Assembly (NCBI RefSeq): GCF_022554085.1
Contig: NZ_JAKFYR010000013.1
Coordinates: 44,226-108,225 of the forward strand
DNA: 64,000 nucleotides
Reading direction: 5' to 3'
From: Rhodococcus sp. CH91
GTDB lineage: Bacteria; Actinomycetota; Actinomycetes; Mycobacteriales; Mycobacteriaceae
This document shows, piece by piece, positions 48,306-57,043 of the stretch. Each line of letters opens with the position of its first letter. The first letter of the stretch is position 1. The position numbers and the translations under genes were made by a program. The notes below the pieces were generated by a model, which was not told the origin of the DNA, did not search any database, and worked only from the letters and a program-made list of their open reading frames with translations.

Positions 48306-48770
48306 TCACACGCGGCGACGCTCCCAGGCGCCCGCATCCTTCGTGAGCTCCTCCACAGCGCCGGGAAGTTCACCCGAGACGACGTCGGCGAGTGTGACTT
48401 CCTCGAGGACGGCCCGCAGATTCACCCGCACTGCGATCCACACGTTCTGCAACGTCTCCGCCACTCCGTGGTAGGCGACATCCTCGGGCCGCTCCCCGCG
48501 CACCGAGGCGAGTGGGCCCTCGACCGCGCGGATGACATCCGCGATGGAGATCTCGGCCGCCGGACGGGCGAGCCAGTAACCGCCTTCGGGCCCTCGCCTG
48601 CTGTTCACCAGCCCGCCTCGGCGGAGGTCGGCGAGCACGGCCTCCAGGAACTTGTGCGGGATGGTCTGTGCCGTCGCGAGAGCCTCCGCCTTCGCCGGGC
48701 GTCCGTCGTCGATCGCCGCGAGTTCGAGCATGGTCCGCACGGCGTAGTCGACCCTCGCGGTGATGTGCAT
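48306..48770 (-). CDS. Rrf2-family transcriptional regulator lacking cysteines
   Basis: A 154-residue Rrf2 protein. The DNA-binding domain spans MHITARVDYAVRTMLELAAIDDGRPAKAEALATAQTIPHKFLEAVLADLRRGGLVNSRRGPEGGYWLARP. IscR and NsrR relatives carry Fe-S ligating cysteines near residues 92-106; this protein has no Cys at all. An iron-sulfur cluster is therefore unlikely unless other residues ligate it. Start at ATG 48770. Target genes unknown; it is divergent from the sterol-desaturase-like gene. Confidence 0.87.
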   Translation of the reverse strand: MHITARVDYAVRTMLELAAIDDGRPAKAEALATAQTIPHKFLEAVLADLRRGGLVNSRRGPEGGYWLARPAAEISIADVIRAVEGPLASVRGERPEDVAYHGVAETLQNVWIAVRVNLRAVLEEVTLADVVSGELPGAVEELTKDAGAWERRRV

Positions 48771-48923
48771 GCCAGGCCTCTCGCAACTGCCGACGGGACG
48801 CTCAATTCCTACCAGCAACCCGCGACGCCCGGTATCGACGCCGCCACCGCTCCGGCTCTGGTGATGCAGGCCACAGCACAGGTAGGGTGGACCACTGTTC
48901 ACACTTACCGAAAGGGTGTCGCG

Positions 48924-49877
48924 ATGCGGGAGACCCTGGTGCGGTCGTGGGAGTCACTGCTCGAACCGCTCCACGATCCGGTGGCCCTGGCGATTCCGGC
49001 CTTCCTGACCTTCCTGATCCTGGAATGGGTCGCCGCTCGCGCACTCGAGCACGCCGAGCCCGGCCCCGACGGTCGGGTGCGCCCGCCCCGTGGCGGATAC
49101 GAGATGCGCGACGCGCGGGCGAGCCTGTCGATGGGGCTGGTCTCCATCGCCACCAGCGCGGCGTGGAAGGTCCTGGCCCTCGTCGGCTATTCGGCGCTGT
49201 GGGTCTACGTCGCACCCTGGCACCTCCCGGCCGACGCCTGGTACACCTGGGTCGTCCTGCTGGTGGGCATCGATTTCCTCTGGTACTGGTACCACCGCAT
49301 GGCGCATCGGGTGCGGCTGGTGTGGGCCACCCACCAGGCGCACCATTCGAGCGAGTACTTCAACTACGCCACGGCGCTGCGCCAGAAGTGGAACAACAGC
49401 GGCGAGATCGTCATGTGGCTGCCGCTTCCGCTCATCGGCATCCCACCCTGGATGGTCTTCGTCGGGTTCTCCGTCAGCCTCGTCTACCAGTTCTTCGTGC
49501 ACACCGAACGAGTCGGGAAACTCCCCCGGCCGATCGAGTTCGTGTTCAACACCCCCTCGCACCACCGGGTGCACCACGGCTCGGATGCCGACTATCTCGA
49601 CCGCAACTACGCGGGCATCCTCATCGTCTGGGATCGGATGTTCGGCACCTTCAAGGCCGAAGAGCACCGTCCCACCTACGGCCTGACCACGCCGGTCGGT
49701 ACGTACAACATCTGGGATCTGCAGACCCACGAGTACCGTGCGATCGCCCGCGACTGGCGCGCGGCCGGCCGCCTGCGCGACAAGCTCGGCTACGCCTTCG
49801 GTCCTCCCGGCTGGTCGCCGCGGCCGGCGGCTGCCGGCGAGACCGGTACGGAGGCCGTCAGCTCTGCTCGAGCGTGA
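48924..49877 (+). CDS. Sterol desaturase / fatty acid hydroxylase family protein
   Basis: A 317-residue membrane di-iron enzyme. Several helices and the eight-histidine set: HRMAH, HQAHH and HHRVHH, with further His in the C-terminal part. It hydroxylates or desaturates lipids such as carotenoids or fatty acids in relatives. Start ATG 48924. Its end overlaps the convergent YceI gene by 20 bp. Regulation by the adjacent Rrf2 protein is possible. Confidence 0.88.
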   Translation: MRETLVRSWESLLEPLHDPVALAIPAFLTFLILEWVAARALEHAEPGPDGRVRPPRGGYEMRDARASLSMGLVSIATSAAWKVLALVGYSALWVYVAPWHLPADAWYTWVVLLVGIDFLWYWYHRMAHRVRLVWATHQAHHSSEYFNYATALRQKWNNSGEIVMWLPLPLIGIPPWMVFVGFSVSLVYQFFVHTERVGKLPRPIEFVFNTPSHHRVHHGSDADYLDRNYAGILIVWDRMFGTFKAEEHRPTYGLTTPVGTYNIWDLQTHEYRAIARDWRAAGRLRDKLGYAFGPPGWSPRPAAAGETGTEAVSSARA

Positions 49878-50544
49878 CGAGGAAGTCGATGCTCCCCGCA
49901 TCGTCGACCGTCACGAATCCCAGATTCGGCGCCTCGATTCCGTAGTCCGACCAGGTGGTCGGGATGCTGCCGGATGCGACGAGACGGTCGGCGGTGCGCA
50001 GCACCTCGACGTCGACGCTCACCGGCCTTTCCTGATCGCGCAGGGTGAGAGTGCCGGTCGCCGTCACGGTGCCCGTGGAGCCGTCCTCGGGAAGGGACGT
50101 CAGCTCCACGGGTTCGGTGAGCACGAATGTCGCCGTCGGGTAGAGGGCGGTGTCCATCACCCGGGTGCGGAACTGGTTGTCGCGCTGACCGCTGTCGGTG
50201 GTGATGCCGTCCACCTGAACTACCACCTCCGCGGCGGTGAGAGTCCCGTCCGTGACGGTCGCGGAACCGGAGACCTGATCCGTGCTGCCGACCACGGTGA
50301 CATCGGCGCCACGCAGGATCTCGTGCACGGTGTAGCCCGCGGCGGTGCGATTGGGCTCGATACCGGGGACGACGACCCACCGACCGTCGAGTGTCCCGCT
50401 CGCGGCTTGGGCACCCTCGGTGGACACGGACGCGGCGGGAGCATCGTCCTCCGCGATGAACGTCCCGTACATCCATGGCGCGACGAAGAAGCCGAGCAAC
50501 GCGACGACCACGACGGCGACGAGCGCCCACACGAGTTTGCGCAT
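49858..50544 (-). CDS. Membrane-anchored YceI-family protein
   Basis: A 228-residue protein. One N-terminal hydrophobic segment (KLVWALVAVVVVALLGFFVAPWMYG) anchors an extracytoplasmic YceI lipocalin-like barrel. The barrel begins at GTLDGRWVVVPG and contains VVQVDGITTDSGQRDNQFRTRVMDTALYPTATF and ends near GSIDFLVTLEQS. YceI barrels bind isoprenoid or other lipids. A possible link to the lipid-modifying hydroxylase next door is suggested by position only. Confidence 0.87.
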   Translation of the reverse strand: MRKLVWALVAVVVVALLGFFVAPWMYGTFIAEDDAPAASVSTEGAQAASGTLDGRWVVVPGIEPNRTAAGYTVHEILRGADVTVVGSTDQVSGSATVTDGTLTAAEVVVQVDGITTDSGQRDNQFRTRVMDTALYPTATFVLTEPVELTSLPEDGSTGTVTATGTLTLRDQERPVSVDVEVLRTADRLVASGSIPTTWSDYGIEAPNLGFVTVDDAGSIDFLVTLEQS

Positions 50545-50553
50545 GCTGCAAAT

Positions 50554-52116
50554 TTAAACGATCGGGGCTCTCTCGGGGGACGCCTCGCTCCGACGCTCTC
50601 GCAACGTGCGCCAGGCCACCACGGCGGAGACGACCATGAGCACCACCCCGATACCGGATGTGATGGTGACACCACTGTCGAACGCCGAGCCTGCGGCCGC
50701 GATCAGAGCGTCGGCGCGGTCGGCGGGAAGGTCCTGCGCCACGGCGTGGGCGCCGCCGAGCGTCTCACGGGCGGCCTCGGCCTGGGAGATGCTGAGCCCG
50801 GACGGAAGCGTGAGGTGCGCGCTGTAGGACGCGGACAGCACCGAGCCGAGAACGGCCGTGCCGAGGACCGCGCCCATCTCGTAGGCCGTCTCCGACACCG
50901 CCGAGGCCGCACCCGCCTTCGCCGGAGGGACGCTCGAGACGATGAGGTCGTTCGACAACGTCTCGGCCGCACCGATGCCCGCTCCGAGGACGGCGAACGC
51001 CACGATGATCGGCGTGAGCGCCGACGGCGATGCGAGCAGGAACACCAGTGCATATCCGATCGCCGATAACAGCAGTGCCGAGACGATGATCGACGACGGT
51101 TGCACCCATCGCACGAGCGCGACCACCGACATGCCGGCCACCACCATCACGGCCAGTCCCGGCACCAGGCTCAGACCGGCCTGCATCGGGCTCTGCCCGA
51201 TCACCAGCTGGAGATGCTGGGACACGAAGAAGAGGAAGCCGACGAGGGAGACCACCGAGAGCAGGTTCACCGCGACGGCGCCGGAGAAGGTGGGGACACG
51301 GAACAGGCGGACGTCGAGCATCGGGTCGGGTCGCCGGAGCTGCCGCCGCACGAAGGCCACGAGCGCCACCACGCCGATCACGGCCGGGACGAGCACTCCG
51401 ATGCCGATGCCCCCTTCGGCAGTCTTCTTGATCGCGAAGACGATCGGAGCGAGCGCGAGCATCGACAACGCGATACTCACCACGTCGATGCGCCCCGGAT
51501 TCGGATCCTTCGATTCGGGAACGAAAATCGGGGCGAGCACCAGGAGAGGGATCAGCACCGGCACCGCAAGCAGGAAGACCGAACCCCACCAGGCATGTTC
51601 GAGAAGGAACCCACCCACGATCGGCCCCAGCGCGGCGCCCGCCGCGAAGCACGAGGCCCAGACGGCGATGGCGAGGCGGCGTTGCGCGGCGTCGTGGAAG
51701 ATGTTGCGCAGCAACGACAGTGTCGACGGCATGAGCATGGCTCCGAAGAAGCCCAGCACACCGCGAGCGGTCACGAGCAACTCCGCGGTGGGCGCATAGG
51801 CCGCAGCCACCGACACGGCGGCGAAGCCGGTCGCGCCGACGAGCAGCAACCGGCGACGCCCGATGCGGTCACCGAGGCTGCCCATCGCCACCAGCAGGCC
51901 CGCGAGCACCAGTGGATAGATGTCGATGATCCACAACTGCTGCGCGCCGGTGGGCTGCAGTGCAGCCGAGATTTCGGGCAGGGCGAAGGAGAGGACGGTG
52001 TTGTCGACCGAGACGAGCAGCACCGGGAGCATCAGCACCGCGAGTGCAGCCCAGTCGCGACCGCCGGCCTTGGGCGCTGTCGCACTGAGTTCCGAGGTAG
52101 GCACGGTTGTCGCCAC
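50554..52116 (-). CDS. MFS drug exporter, DHA2 (QacA-like)
   Basis: A 520-residue transporter with about 14 helices. MLPVLLVSVDNTVLSFALPEISAAL opens it, followed by GDRIGRRRLLLVGA (motif A) and GAALGPIVGGFLLEH (motif C). It belongs to the QacA/EmrB group of multidrug exporters. GTG start at 52116; upstream residues are not membrane-like. Divergent from a TetR regulator across a 30 bp palindrome, which is the standard efflux-repressor layout. Confidence 0.9.
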   Translation of the reverse strand: MATTVPTSELSATAPKAGGRDWAALAVLMLPVLLVSVDNTVLSFALPEISAALQPTGAQQLWIIDIYPLVLAGLLVAMGSLGDRIGRRRLLLVGATGFAAVSVAAAYAPTAELLVTARGVLGFFGAMLMPSTLSLLRNIFHDAAQRRLAIAVWASCFAAGAALGPIVGGFLLEHAWWGSVFLLAVPVLIPLLVLAPIFVPESKDPNPGRIDVVSIALSMLALAPIVFAIKKTAEGGIGIGVLVPAVIGVVALVAFVRRQLRRPDPMLDVRLFRVPTFSGAVAVNLLSVVSLVGFLFFVSQHLQLVIGQSPMQAGLSLVPGLAVMVVAGMSVVALVRWVQPSSIIVSALLLSAIGYALVFLLASPSALTPIIVAFAVLGAGIGAAETLSNDLIVSSVPPAKAGAASAVSETAYEMGAVLGTAVLGSVLSASYSAHLTLPSGLSISQAEAARETLGGAHAVAQDLPADRADALIAAAGSAFDSGVTITSGIGVVLMVVSAVVAWRTLRERRSEASPERAPIV

Positions 52117-52152
52117 GGGTATCGAACTTTCGGGAGTCGGAGACGAACCCCC

Positions 52153-52182
52153 GTTACTATACCAGCTGGACGGTACAGTAAC
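52153..52182. promoter_or_regulatory. TetR operator between MFS exporter and its regulator
   Basis: GTTACTATACC (52153-52163) and GGTACAGTAAC (52172-52182) match as inverted repeats at 10 of 11 positions with 8 bases between. The site covers the divergent promoter of the exporter and the regulator. Confidence 0.7.
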
Positions 52183-52203
52183 GGCGCCCGTACGATCGGA
52201 CGC

Positions 52204-52743
52204 GTGCCTGCCCCCTCCGCCCGCGCCAAACTCCTCGAGGCGTTCGTGACGATCCTGCTCGAGCAGGGTGAGCGCGCCGCCACGCTCGACGCCGTCGCCG
52301 CGGCGGCGGGTGTGTCCAAAGGCGGGCTGCTCTACCACTTCCCGTCCAAGGACGCCCTCGTCGACGGCCTCGCCGAACACCTCGAGACACTCGCAGCCGA
52401 CGACGCCGAACTGATGCGCGCAGCACCCGAAGGACCGACGGCCTACTACATCCGTACCTCGGTCTTCGCCGACACCCCGCTCGACCGGGCGATCGTCGCC
52501 ACCACCCGCCTGAGCCAGACCGCGAACCCCCGGGCACGGCAAGCCCTGCGGCGCATCCATCGAGGCTGGCTCGACGCGCTCGCAGACGAGGTCACCGATC
52601 CCGCTGCCGCCCGTGCTGTGATGCTCATCGGAGACGGGCTCTACTACGGCGCCGCGATGTCGGGTGAGACCAACGCGACACCACCGGAGGCCGTCGACGA
52701 ACTCCTCGAAGTGGTGAAGAGGTTGACCGGCGCGGGCGACTGA
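52204..52743 (+). CDS. TetR-family repressor of the adjacent MFS exporter
   Basis: A 179-residue regulator with helix-turn-helix LLEAFVTILLEQGERAATLDAVAAAAGVSKGGLLYHFPSKDALVDGLAEHL; the C-terminal part resembles the TetR_C_17-like ligand domain. GTG start. It is divergent from the DHA2 exporter with a palindrome between, so it probably represses that exporter and itself. Its stop directly abuts the convergent phosphoesterase stop. Confidence 0.9.
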   Translation: MPAPSARAKLLEAFVTILLEQGERAATLDAVAAAAGVSKGGLLYHFPSKDALVDGLAEHLETLAADDAELMRAAPEGPTAYYIRTSVFADTPLDRAIVATTRLSQTANPRARQALRRIHRGWLDALADEVTDPAAARAVMLIGDGLYYGAAMSGETNATPPEAVDELLEVVKRLTGAGD

Positions 52744-53238
52744 TCAACCGAGCCGGCGCAACTCGACGTCACGCAACGTCCCGCCCTCGATCGTCGCCGT
52801 CATGTACGTGCAGTGCGGTTGCCGGCGCCGGTCCGTCGGAGAACCCGGATTGAGCAGGCGCAACCCGCCCGGCGCGGTCGAGTCCCAGGGAATGTGGGAG
52901 TGGCCGAAGACCAGAACGTCGGTATCGGGACAGGCCGCGGCCATTCGCCGGTCCCGGCCCGCCGACGCCCCGGTCTCGTGCACGACCGCCAGACGCACAC
53001 CCCCGAGCGTGACGCGCGCGACCTCCGGCAACCGGTCGCGCAGGAGCGGACCGTCGTTGTTGCCCCAGCACGCGACCAGCCGTCTCGACCGTTCCTCGAG
53101 CGCATCGAGCAGGGCGACGTCGACCCAGTCCCCCGCGTGCACGACGACGTCGGCACGCTCGACCTCCTCCCACACCCGAGGGGGAAGATCGCGCGCACGA
53201 GCGGGAACGTGGGTATCCGCGAGCAGCAACAACTCCAT
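52744..53238 (-). CDS. YfcE/MJ0936-type metallophosphoesterase
   Basis: A 164-residue phosphodiesterase of the calcineurin-like superfamily. Metal motifs are DTH (LLLADTHVP), GDW (VVHAGDWVD), GNND (CWGNNDG), HE (VVHETGA) and GHSH (VFGHSHIPW), all in the expected order. Members cleave cyclic or model phosphodiesters; the cellular substrate is unknown. Start MELLLLADTH. Confidence 0.88.
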   Translation of the reverse strand: MELLLLADTHVPARARDLPPRVWEEVERADVVVHAGDWVDVALLDALEERSRRLVACWGNNDGPLLRDRLPEVARVTLGGVRLAVVHETGASAGRDRRMAAACPDTDVLVFGHSHIPWDSTAPGGLRLLNPGSPTDRRRQPHCTYMTATIEGGTLRDVELRRLG

Positions 53239-53279
53239 ACGGTCAGTGTGCCGCCCCGATCCGCGGGTAACCACAGTCC

Positions 53280-54077
53280 ATGACCACCCCCGCTCACGAC
53301 AGACTCGCCATCGTCACCGGCGCCGATTCCGGCATGGGCAAGGCGACCGCCGAACTGCTCGCTGCCGAAGGTTTCGACGTCGGCATCACCTTCCACAGCG
53401 ACGAGGCCGGGGCCGAGGACACACGCGCCGCGATCGAACAGCGCGGTGGGCGCTGTTTCGTGGCCCGGCAGGATCTGACGAGCCCGGACACCGCCGAGGT
53501 GATCGACGATCTCGCCGGCAGGCTCGGAGGACTGGGAGTACTCGTCAACAATGCCGGCACCGGCCACCGCGACGAGGCGCTCGACCTCTCCTACGACCGG
53601 TGGCGCGAGATGCTCGCAACCGACCTCGACGGTCCCTTCCTGTGTTCGCAACAGGCCGCGCGTCACATGATTGCCTCCGGCAAGGGCGGCCGGATCGTCA
53701 ACGTCACCAGCGTCCACGAGCACATTCCTCGTTTCGGCGCGTCCGCCTACTGCACCGCGAAGGCCGGACTCGGCATGCTCACGCAGTGCCTCGCACTCGA
53801 ATGGGCGAGATACGGCATCACCGTCAATTCGGTAGCTCCCGGTGAGATCGCCACACCCATGACGGGGATGGACGAATCGGAAGCCTTCCACGAGGAACGA
53901 CCGGGCAACCCCACGGGACGGCCCGGACACGTCAACGAGGTCGCCTCCGTCATCGCGTTCCTCGCCTCCCCCCGCTCGTCGTACCTGACGGGCCGCTCGA
54001 TCCCCGTCGACGGCGGCTTGATGCTCATGGCCGCGCACGGACACGACATGAACGACGGGGGCTGGCGCGAACTCTGA
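53280..54077 (+). CDS. Short-chain dehydrogenase/reductase
   Basis: A 265-residue classical SDR. TGADSGMGKATAELL is the cofactor loop, NNAGTG the adenine-ring stabiliser, S in NVTSVHEH and Y-x3-K in YCTAK the catalytic residues. It resembles 3-oxoacyl reductase and glucose 1-dehydrogenase relatives. It is followed by a zinc alcohol dehydrogenase, and a 19 bp tandem repeat fills the gap. Substrate not assignable. Confidence 0.88.
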   Translation: MTTPAHDRLAIVTGADSGMGKATAELLAAEGFDVGITFHSDEAGAEDTRAAIEQRGGRCFVARQDLTSPDTAEVIDDLAGRLGGLGVLVNNAGTGHRDEALDLSYDRWREMLATDLDGPFLCSQQAARHMIASGKGGRIVNVTSVHEHIPRFGASAYCTAKAGLGMLTQCLALEWARYGITVNSVAPGEIATPMTGMDESEAFHEERPGNPTGRPGHVNEVASVIAFLASPRSSYLTGRSIPVDGGLMLMAAHGHDMNDGGWREL

Positions 54078-54114
54078 TCGACGAGCATGCCTCCCATCGA
54101 CGAGCAAGCCTCCC
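54077..54114. repeat. Tandem 19 bp direct repeat
   Basis: ATCGACGAGCATGCCTCCC (54077-54095) is followed immediately by ATCGACGAGCAAGCCTCCC (54096-54114), differing at one base. It starts at the last base of the SDR stop and ends before the alcohol dehydrogenase ribosome binding site. Confidence 0.85.
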
Positions 54115-54130
54115 GGAGAAAGGACCCCTC

Positions 54131-55153
54131 ATGCGCGGAGTGATCATCCACGCCCCCGGCGACGTGCGCGTGGAGGAGCGTCCCGATCCCGTGCTGGTCG
54201 AACCCACCGACGCGATCATCGAGGTCAACGCGACCTGCGTGTGCGGTTCCGATCTGTGGCCCTATCGAGGAGTCGAGGACGTCCACGGTCCGGCCCCGAT
54301 GGGCCACGAATATGTGGGAGTGGTCCGGGAGATCGGCAGCGAGGTGGCAACCCTGCAGGTCGGCGACTTCGTCGTCGGGTCCTTCTTCGCCTCCGACAAC
54401 ACCTGTGACGTCTGCCGTGCCGGCTATCAGTCCCGCTGCGTGGACGCCAGACCGATGGGTGCCATCGGTACACAGGCCGGGTTCGCGAGGATCCCGCTGG
54501 CGGACGGCACTCTCGTCGCCACGCCCGCGATGCCCGACGACGACCTGATCCCCGGACTTCTTGCCGCGTCCGACGTCCTCGGAACCGGCTGGTTCGGTGC
54601 TGTCGCCGCCGACGCGGGTCCGGGCAGAACAGTCGCCGTCGTGGGTGACGGCGCAGTGGGTCTTCTCGCGGTCCTGGCCGCCCGGCAACTCGGCGCCGAA
54701 CGCGTCATCGCCATGAGTCGCCACAGCGACCGGCAGGCCCTGGCGCGCGAGTTCGGCGCCACCGACATCGTCGCCGAACGTGGCGACGCCGGTGTGGCGC
54801 GGGTGAAGGAACTGACGAACGGTCTCGGTGCGCATTCGGTGGTCGAAGCGGTGGGCACGCAGGAGTCGATGATGCAGGCGATCCGGTCCACCCGGCCGGG
54901 CGGATACGTCGGATATGTCGGGGTGTCCCACGGCGTACAACTGCCCGGAGACGAACTCTTCTTCGCCGAGGTGCATCTGCACGGAGGCCCGGCGCCCGTG
55001 CGGCGCTTCCTGCCCCACCTGATCGAACTGATCCCGAATCGGGAGATCGACCCGGGAAAGGTGTTCGACCTCGACCTGCCGCTGGAGCGGGCGGACGAGG
55101 GTTACCGGGCGATGGACGAGCGGCGTGCGATCAAGGCGCTGCTGCGTCCCTGA
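54131..55153 (+). CDS. Zinc-dependent alcohol dehydrogenase (MDR superfamily)
   Basis: A 340-residue dehydrogenase. Catalytic zinc ligands are in CGSDLW and GHEYVGVV; the structural zinc lobe has C-x2-C-x6-C in CDVCRAGYQSRC and is therefore one Cys short or rearranged relative to four-Cys ADHs. The Rossmann motif is VGDGAVGLLAV. It resembles threonine/formaldehyde/sorbitol-type MDRs. Possible operon with the SDR 54 bp upstream. Confidence 0.87.
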   Translation: MRGVIIHAPGDVRVEERPDPVLVEPTDAIIEVNATCVCGSDLWPYRGVEDVHGPAPMGHEYVGVVREIGSEVATLQVGDFVVGSFFASDNTCDVCRAGYQSRCVDARPMGAIGTQAGFARIPLADGTLVATPAMPDDDLIPGLLAASDVLGTGWFGAVAADAGPGRTVAVVGDGAVGLLAVLAARQLGAERVIAMSRHSDRQALAREFGATDIVAERGDAGVARVKELTNGLGAHSVVEAVGTQESMMQAIRSTRPGGYVGYVGVSHGVQLPGDELFFAEVHLHGGPAPVRRFLPHLIELIPNREIDPGKVFDLDLPLERADEGYRAMDERRAIKALLRP

Positions 55154-55500
55154 TCCGGAGGTCCCGGGGACGAACTGCCCTCACCTGCCCGGAATGTGAG
55201 GGATGACCACGAATGCCACGTGGCGAACCTCTCAACGCATTCCCGGACGCGGGGAGAGCGAGCACAATGGAGCCAGCGCGTAATCACCGGAGAATTACAG
55301 CGCGCCGTCGGTGTGGCCCCCACCCCTCTGAGATGGCGTCCGGTGGCTCCGGCGCCGGCCGCGGTCGAATCGATTTCCTGCCTCGGACAGATGCAGGGTG
55401 GGCGTTGTTCGCTCCTTCATCGCCGCCGCCGAGTCCGGCCTCCTCTCGACGTCTCACGACCCCCACAGCGAGCGGCAGTCACGTGGGGGGAGGACCGTCG
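55154..55500. other. Gap upstream of the Acg-type gene
   Basis: A 347 bp gap without a convincing gene. It holds an imperfect CCCTCAC/GTGAGGG inverted repeat (55178-55184 and 55196-55202). I searched by eye for a DosR-box-like GGGACTTTNGTCCC motif and did not find one. Confidence 0.4.
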
Positions 55501-56469
55501 ATGACATATGTGGCCCCTGACCTCGAGGCCCTCGAAAACGCCTTCGAGATGGCCGTCCGAGCGCCTTCGATACACAACACGCAGCCGTGGATATGGCGCC
55601 CGACCACCGCCGGGATCGAACTCTTCGCCGATACCCGCCGTCAGCTCTCCGTGACCGACTCCACCCGGCGCTCCCTCCTTGTGAGCTGCGGTGCGACGCT
55701 GCATCACCTGCGCGTCGCACTGTCCGCCTCGGGGTGGGCCTCCACCGTCGAGTACTTTCCGGACCGTTCCGCTCCCGATCATCTGGCCACGGTTCGCACC
55801 GTTCGGCAGCACCCGAGCGAATCCCGGATCGACCAGGCGGCCGCCATCCCGCTGCGCCGCACCGATCGGCGTCACTATGTACCTCAGTCGATACCGGTCG
55901 GCCATATGCGCTCGCTCGCGACCCAGGTCGGCTCCTTCGGAGCGGTCATCCGGCAGGTACCCGCTCCTATGTTGCCCCTGCTCGCCGCGCCGATGCTTCG
56001 CGCCGCGGGCCTGCACGAGACCGATCCTGGTTATCAGGGCGAAATCATGGCCTGGAGCGGACGTAATCGGATCACCGACGGCGTCCCTTCGCGCAACGTT
56101 CCCACTGCACCGCTCGCCGGCAACGTACCGGTGCGCAGCTTCGCCGACCCTGCGCTCGAGGAACCGGCGGATCGGCCCGACGGCGCACAGTGGCTCGTAC
56201 TCGGCACTCCGCACGACGACCGGCGGGCCCAGTTGCGGGCAGGTGAAGCGGTCAGCGCACTTCTGCTCACCGCCACGCATCTGGGTCTGGCCACCAGTGT
56301 CCAGACCGAGGCGTTGGGCATCGCCGAGACACGGCAGGAAATTCGCAGCGGGCTGCTCCACGACTGCGCGTATCCGCAGGCCATGATCCGGGTCGGCTGG
56401 AGGCCCGAGAACTCGACGCCCCTCTCCGCCACACCGCGGCGGCCCGTCGCGGAGATGCTCGCGGCCTGA
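55501..56469 (+). CDS. Acg-family FMN-binding nitroreductase-like protein
   Basis: A 322-residue protein resembling mycobacterial Acg (Rv2032) and Rv3127/Rv3131, DosR-regulon proteins that bind FMN tightly but lack ordinary nitroreductase activity. The chain has APSIHNTQPWIW at the FMN region, RRSLLVSCGATLHHLRVAL, RRTDRRHYVPQSIP and GEAVSALLLTATHLGLATS. Start ATG 55501 follows GGGGGGAGG; the upstream in-frame extension is Arg/Pro-rich and discarded. The protein probably has a stress or FMN-sequestering role, as proposed for Acg. Confidence 0.87.
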   Translation: MTYVAPDLEALENAFEMAVRAPSIHNTQPWIWRPTTAGIELFADTRRQLSVTDSTRRSLLVSCGATLHHLRVALSASGWASTVEYFPDRSAPDHLATVRTVRQHPSESRIDQAAAIPLRRTDRRHYVPQSIPVGHMRSLATQVGSFGAVIRQVPAPMLPLLAAPMLRAAGLHETDPGYQGEIMAWSGRNRITDGVPSRNVPTAPLAGNVPVRSFADPALEEPADRPDGAQWLVLGTPHDDRRAQLRAGEAVSALLLTATHLGLATSVQTEALGIAETRQEIRSGLLHDCAYPQAMIRVGWRPENSTPLSATPRRPVAEMLAA

Positions 56470-56653
56470 CCGGCCGAAGCGACCGGCGGGGGCGGGTGGC
56501 TCGCCGAACGAGAAAGCCCTATGGGTGCCGACACCCCCCTCGACCCAGGATTAACGGTGCAAGAATTCGCCCCATTTTCTGAACCGGTCGGGCTTGTCCG
56601 CCGATGGTGGGACTGGACTTAGAACATCGGCGACAACCGAGTTGTCGCGAACC

Positions 56654-57043
56654 TCAACTTCCGTACTTGGCGCCGAAATCGTGAAGAGACTGATCGAGAT
56701 CTCGGACGGACTTCTGCAGTTCGTTCAAGGTGCCCTGCATCTCATCGGGCACCACATCAGGACAGAGCTCAGTGAAAGCGGCGGACATTACTCGCATCAT
56801 GTTCACCAGGCCTACCTGCTCGGTAAGCCCCGCGAAAGCTGCATCACCGTTCCCATCGGCGACGTCCGCGCAAACCTCTCGGCCTGCAGTAATCAGAGTG
56901 GCATCCGAATAACTACCTCTCGCTGCATCGAGTTGGTCGAGGTACGCCGCTTCACGGATCGCGGAACCATTGCTCGAACAACCAGTCACGACTAGAACTG
57001 CAGCGAAGAGCAAACTCGCCCGCAAACCAAACTTGTTCACCAT
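56654..57043 (-). CDS. DUF732-type small lipoprotein
   Basis: A 129-residue predicted lipoprotein. Signal peptide ends at lipobox VTGC (C21), followed by a DUF732-like domain (AAYLDQLDAARGSYSDATLITAGREVCADVADG) and a second Cys, likely disulfide-bonded, in FTELCPDV. DUF732 proteins are secreted actinobacterial proteins without known function. The surrounding DNA is visibly less GC-rich than the rest of the window. It sits 310 bp from the tRNA-Ser(CGA) gene. ATG 57043 chosen; an in-frame upstream ATG at 57082 would place charged residues before the signal peptide. Confidence 0.7.
   Translation of the reverse strand: MVNKFGLRASLLFAAVLVVTGCSSNGSAIREAAYLDQLDAARGSYSDATLITAGREVCADVADGNGDAAFAGLTEQVGLVNMMRVMSAAFTELCPDVVPDEMQGTLNELQKSVRDLDQSLHDFGAKYGS

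Noticed and set aside
55178..55202. CCCTCAC/GTGAGGG inverted repeat after the alcohol dehydrogenase as a terminator
   Set aside because: The stem is only 7 bp with an 11-base loop and no T-run, too weak to call.
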